The notes under the pieces: generated by a model | Database searches by the model: none | What the model was told of the DNA's origin: nothing | Seen by the model: only the letters and a program-made list of their open reading frames with translations | Program-made: the position numbers and the translations under genes | Shown: positions 60,569-64,000 of the stretch, piece after piece | How positions within the stretch are numbered: position 1 is the stretch's first letter | Layout: the number at the start of each line of letters is the position of its first letter | Origin: Membranipora membranacea | Taxonomy: Eukaryota; Bryozoa; Gymnolaemata; Cheilostomatida; Membraniporidae | DNA: 64,000 nt | Reading direction: 5' to 3' | Assembly (NCBI GenBank): GCA_914767715.1 | Contig: OU612068.1 | Location: 24,552,001-24,616,000, forward strand

Positions 60569-63349
60569 AACTTTACTTAACTCAATTTCTATATGGAATA
60601 TCCTAGCAAGGAGTTAGATGTTACTTTCAACTTCCAACTCATTGGTCATAGACAATATTGCTAATTGAAAACCTGATGAATTAACGATAAAAACTGGATT
60701 ATTCACTTAAAAAATCAGTAACAGAGGCGCCCTTTTTTGGGACAAATGCCCCAATTTGCCGTCGAAAGCTACTCAGGTGTGAGTGATATATGAGCTTAGA
60801 CTTAGAAAAATAACAGAATTCATGGCACAGCGATAAGAGCTTTCTAAGAAATCTGTATTTGGGTAAAGTTGTGTGACAGTAAGAATTCGATCTCATGCTA
60901 ATGCTGAAGAGTGTCGATGAGGGTCGTGTTTCTTGGCATCGGATCAAAGTTAGGGGCTTCATCGAGTGACCAGCCGTTTCAAACTTCAGCAAGTCAAAAG
61001 TTTGCAGATTGAATTTACAGGTTTAGTCCAGAAGCCAACAACATCTAAGATTCAGTTGAATAATTTCTCTTTGGATGTACAATTTGATTGTGAAGGGCAC
61101 ATAAGTAGGCCTAGGAGTGTTCAAAAACACAAAATTTACACCTTTCAATGGACCCGATAGGGAGCTGGGGCCGCTTTTAGAGGGCCCAATATTTAACATT
61201 AGAAAACTGTCATGTGCAATGGGAAAACCGAGGGATTCTATGGGAAAACCCCTACTATTGTAATGGAAAACCCAGGTCACATGGTATTGTTTACATAACA
61301 ATGTATTAGTAAACAGTGTAAGCTGTGTGCTGCACTGGTATTGTACTGACGACTGAAACTGATACTCCTACCAAGGAGTAACCCTGTTACTCCTTGCTCC
61401 TACCACCAGAAACGTTGTAGCCTACTACAATAGTAGAGTGTGCAAGGCTTTGGTAAGTGGTTGAAGGTCATAAGTATCAAAATCTAGCAGCACAAAATAC
61501 TTGGTCATAGAAATGATATAGTCTGTCAACATGTGTGGAATGTGGATGCTTTTGGTAACAGAGAACAGACTCACCGAGTAGTCCTTACTAGGTCTCAGAT
61601 GAGGAAAGCCAGGTAAGTTCTCATGAAACAAACCGAGGAATTCAATGTTTGCCTACTTAAACTGGTTATCTGAAGGAAATACATATTCATCACTCCTTGT
61701 TAAATCTAGGTTTGGATTGATTTGATTACGAAAGAAGTCCTCTCGTCTTTTCCATGTGTGCTGAGCGCATTTTGTTTCTACATCTAACATAGTAGGGAAA
61801 GTACTTGTCCGATCAATATCTGTGACCCGCCAGCCAGAATATCATTTGAAGCGAGGTGAAAGAATGTCTCATTTCCATTTTTCAAGTTAATGCTTTAACT
61901 GGTAATAAGCATGTTCGCTGTGCTGTTGGTTATTGGATATTTTCTGTAGGCCCCTGCTACAAAGAACACACGGGCTGCATCTGGTATCGCTGACAATGGT
62001 GTTGTAGTGCCTCAGATTGGATTGTTTCGTGAGAATAAAAGGGAAGGTGGCTGCGGGTTATGACGGGAAAGGCTCAGCTCGATCCGAGTCAGCTTGCAAA
62101 GGCAGAAATTGATAATGGAGGTGAGGCTGAAAATAGAGAATTTCTTATGATTTCAAAACAATATGTTGAGTTAAGTTTTGCATTGTATATGTTAGAAACA
62201 CACACTGCACAACACCATCATTTCTGTCTCAAATCTCAAAACAGCGGCATATCCTAACGCAGCAAACGTCAATTGTGTTGCAGGTAAACTGAGGGCTGCA
62301 GGCTGCGGGCGACGCTAAAGAAGATCACCGATTACCCAGACTCAACGGCTATGCCTCAGACAGTGCGGCGAGGGAAGCACACTACCATAAACATTGCATC
62401 AAAAATTATTCCAGGAAAACTTATGAAAAGGTCACAACGTGGGTTAAGTTCTTATATGTGTTGAAAATTGTATTGGGTGGATTTTTTTTATGTCTAATCA
62501 TAGTTCAAAACCCTGAAAACTCTAGGGAGTAAAATATTTGCAGGAAGAAATGCTCACAATTTCACACACGCTTTAAACAGGTGATATTTAACCCTCACTT
62601 TATTTAGACTCTCACCTCTGCTTGCAAAAATTTAGTGCTAGCTAACATTAAGTCACCCATAAACTGGCTAAACTAAGCTAAACATTACTCCTCCAGGGTA
62701 ACTACAGGTTTTTTTATGTATTGTAATGTCCTATCCCTCATCTATTTATTATTTTAAGTAGAGTCTGTGTGGGAATTTGTGGTACGGTGATGTCATAGGT
62801 CCAAGCAGTTGACACCCTTTACAAAAAGACCATAACCACTTCATCCCCCCCCCCCCCGCTTTTATATATCTACTTGCATGAAATACAAGTAATATATTCA
62901 TCCAACAGATTTGTTATGCAAGCTTTTAACTTAGCTGCTAGATTTGATGTGAGATAGAATCATTTTTTGTTCGAAGATTGTACCTCCTGCTGTTGTGTTG
63001 GGATCCAGTTAGGTGATTATATTTTTCCTCTCATTAATCTGAAGTTTTATCGTTCATTCAGTGATACAGCGAAGGACGAAAAACCACACAAAAAGGCTTA
63101 CAATAACTATTCAGATCTAAGATCATTGATCATAGTCAAGAAGCACCAAATTTTTTACAAGATGACCAAGTGAAAAAATACTCTGCCTGTATTTGTGTCA
63201 ATGCAAGTTTTCACATGTATTTTGTGTGGAGATTATTCATGTCCTTTTTTTGCTTGCCCACAGTTTGACGCAGGTACCATCACATTTAGGTATGTGTTTA
63301 AATGCTGTTTTATTTAATTTAAACAGGTTTGCTCAAATATTCTACCATC

Positions 63350-63760
63350 CAATTAGTCAATGAAGAGAATTTGTACCTTCGATAATCTTGAAGTATATAT
63401 TGAATACTGGTTTTCACAAGCACGTATTATGGAAATACTCGCTTTTCTTGCTTTCCTTCTTGTTTACACAGGTCATATTATTGTTGTATGTTTTAATGTT
63501 ATACATGTTTATACATATATCTCATCTCCCAACTAGTCAATGAAGGGGATTTCTACCTTGGTAAAGAATTTATTATATGAATACAGGTTTTCAGTGCATT
63601 CGATATGCCCATTATTTCGTCTTTCTTCACATTGACACAGGTCACATTGCGAATATTATTTTTTCCTTGTCTGTACATGAATGGCATTTCTAAATTGGTC
63701 AATAAAGAGGATTTCCTTGTGCCTCAATAGATAATACACGCACACCAGAATGCTCATAAA
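63350..63760. repeat. Tandem repeat, about 160-180 bp unit
   Basis: The sequence around AGTCAATGAAGRGRATTTSTACCTT begins at 63350 and again at 63530, with a diverged third start near 63691 (GGTCAATAAAGAGGATTTCC). Internal landmarks GAATACWGGTTTTCA and ACACAGGTCA keep their order in both full units. Confidence 0.8.
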
Positions 63761-64000
63761 GAAAAACGAAATTTCGCATTTTTTTGGTCTTTTTTTGCCT
63801 TTGTTGAAAAAATGTGTTCTCTGAGAGGTGTAAATTTTACATATTTAGATTCGCAGCGAAATTCCGGTCTAGAATCACTTGATTCTATGTACATCCAAAG
63901 AGTAATTATTGAACGCAATTTTTTGATCACTTATTGGCAAGTAGCTTCTGGACTAGTTGCTTGTTTTACAAAAGTGTTTGGATTGTGATAGCATTAGAGT

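Larger units (their letters stand above)
60473..64000. other. BICC1 intron (truncated by window)
   Basis: A donor GTAAAA follows the fifth exon at 60473. No BICC1 exon is recognisable up to the window end. It contains the minisatellite at 60538-60568, a poly-C run near 62845 and the 180-bp tandem repeats at 63350-63760. Confidence 0.6.

Overview
This is animal nuclear DNA: AT-rich, with spliced genes whose introns run from about 100 bp to nearly 4 kb, and many short non-autonomous transposons and decayed LINE pieces. I recognise four conserved metazoan genes by rebuilding their exons from splice sites and reading phase: FBXL4, a CDK4/6-type kinase, TBC1D20 and BICC1. The phylum cannot be fixed by eye. 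Compact genes, modest introns and lineage-specific death-domain genes suggest an early-branching invertebrate such as a sponge or cnidarian; this is inference.

Layout. At 561-4432 (minus) lies an FBXL4 gene whose 3' exons fall off the left edge. It is divergent from a complete 7-exon CDK4/6-like gene at 6693-12662 (plus), which carries DMG where kinases normally have DFG. From 13294 to 35488, all on the minus strand, sits a family of three paralogues ending in a death domain. Two full members (15905-18515 and 29221-35488) have an N-terminal beta-rich domain that may be PH/PTB-like, a conserved 111-nt exon, a variable linker and a C-terminal death domain. The third (13294-14031) keeps only part of the linker and the death domain. 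A complete 9-exon TBC1D20 follows at 40557-51926 (plus), then the 5' half of BICC1 from 54895 (plus), which continues past the right edge.

The two full death-domain genes are separated by about 10.7 kb (18516-29220) that is poor in genes. It contains a 2.5-kb foldback element whose arms hold tandem repeats, a nested TA-flanked MITE with a tRNA-like core, and a LINE relic. Introns carry more elements: two copies each of a long-armed TA-flanked MITE and a TTAA-flanked MITE, a tRNA-headed SINE-like sequence, and several copies of a short near-perfect palindrome.

The recognised genes serve different processes: mitophagy/ubiquitin ligase, G1 cell cycle, Rab1 GAP, and KH-SAM RNA regulation. Nothing suggests a joint pathway. 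The part least explained by known families is the clustered PH-like/death-domain paralogue set, which is the best candidate for an undescribed signalling family.
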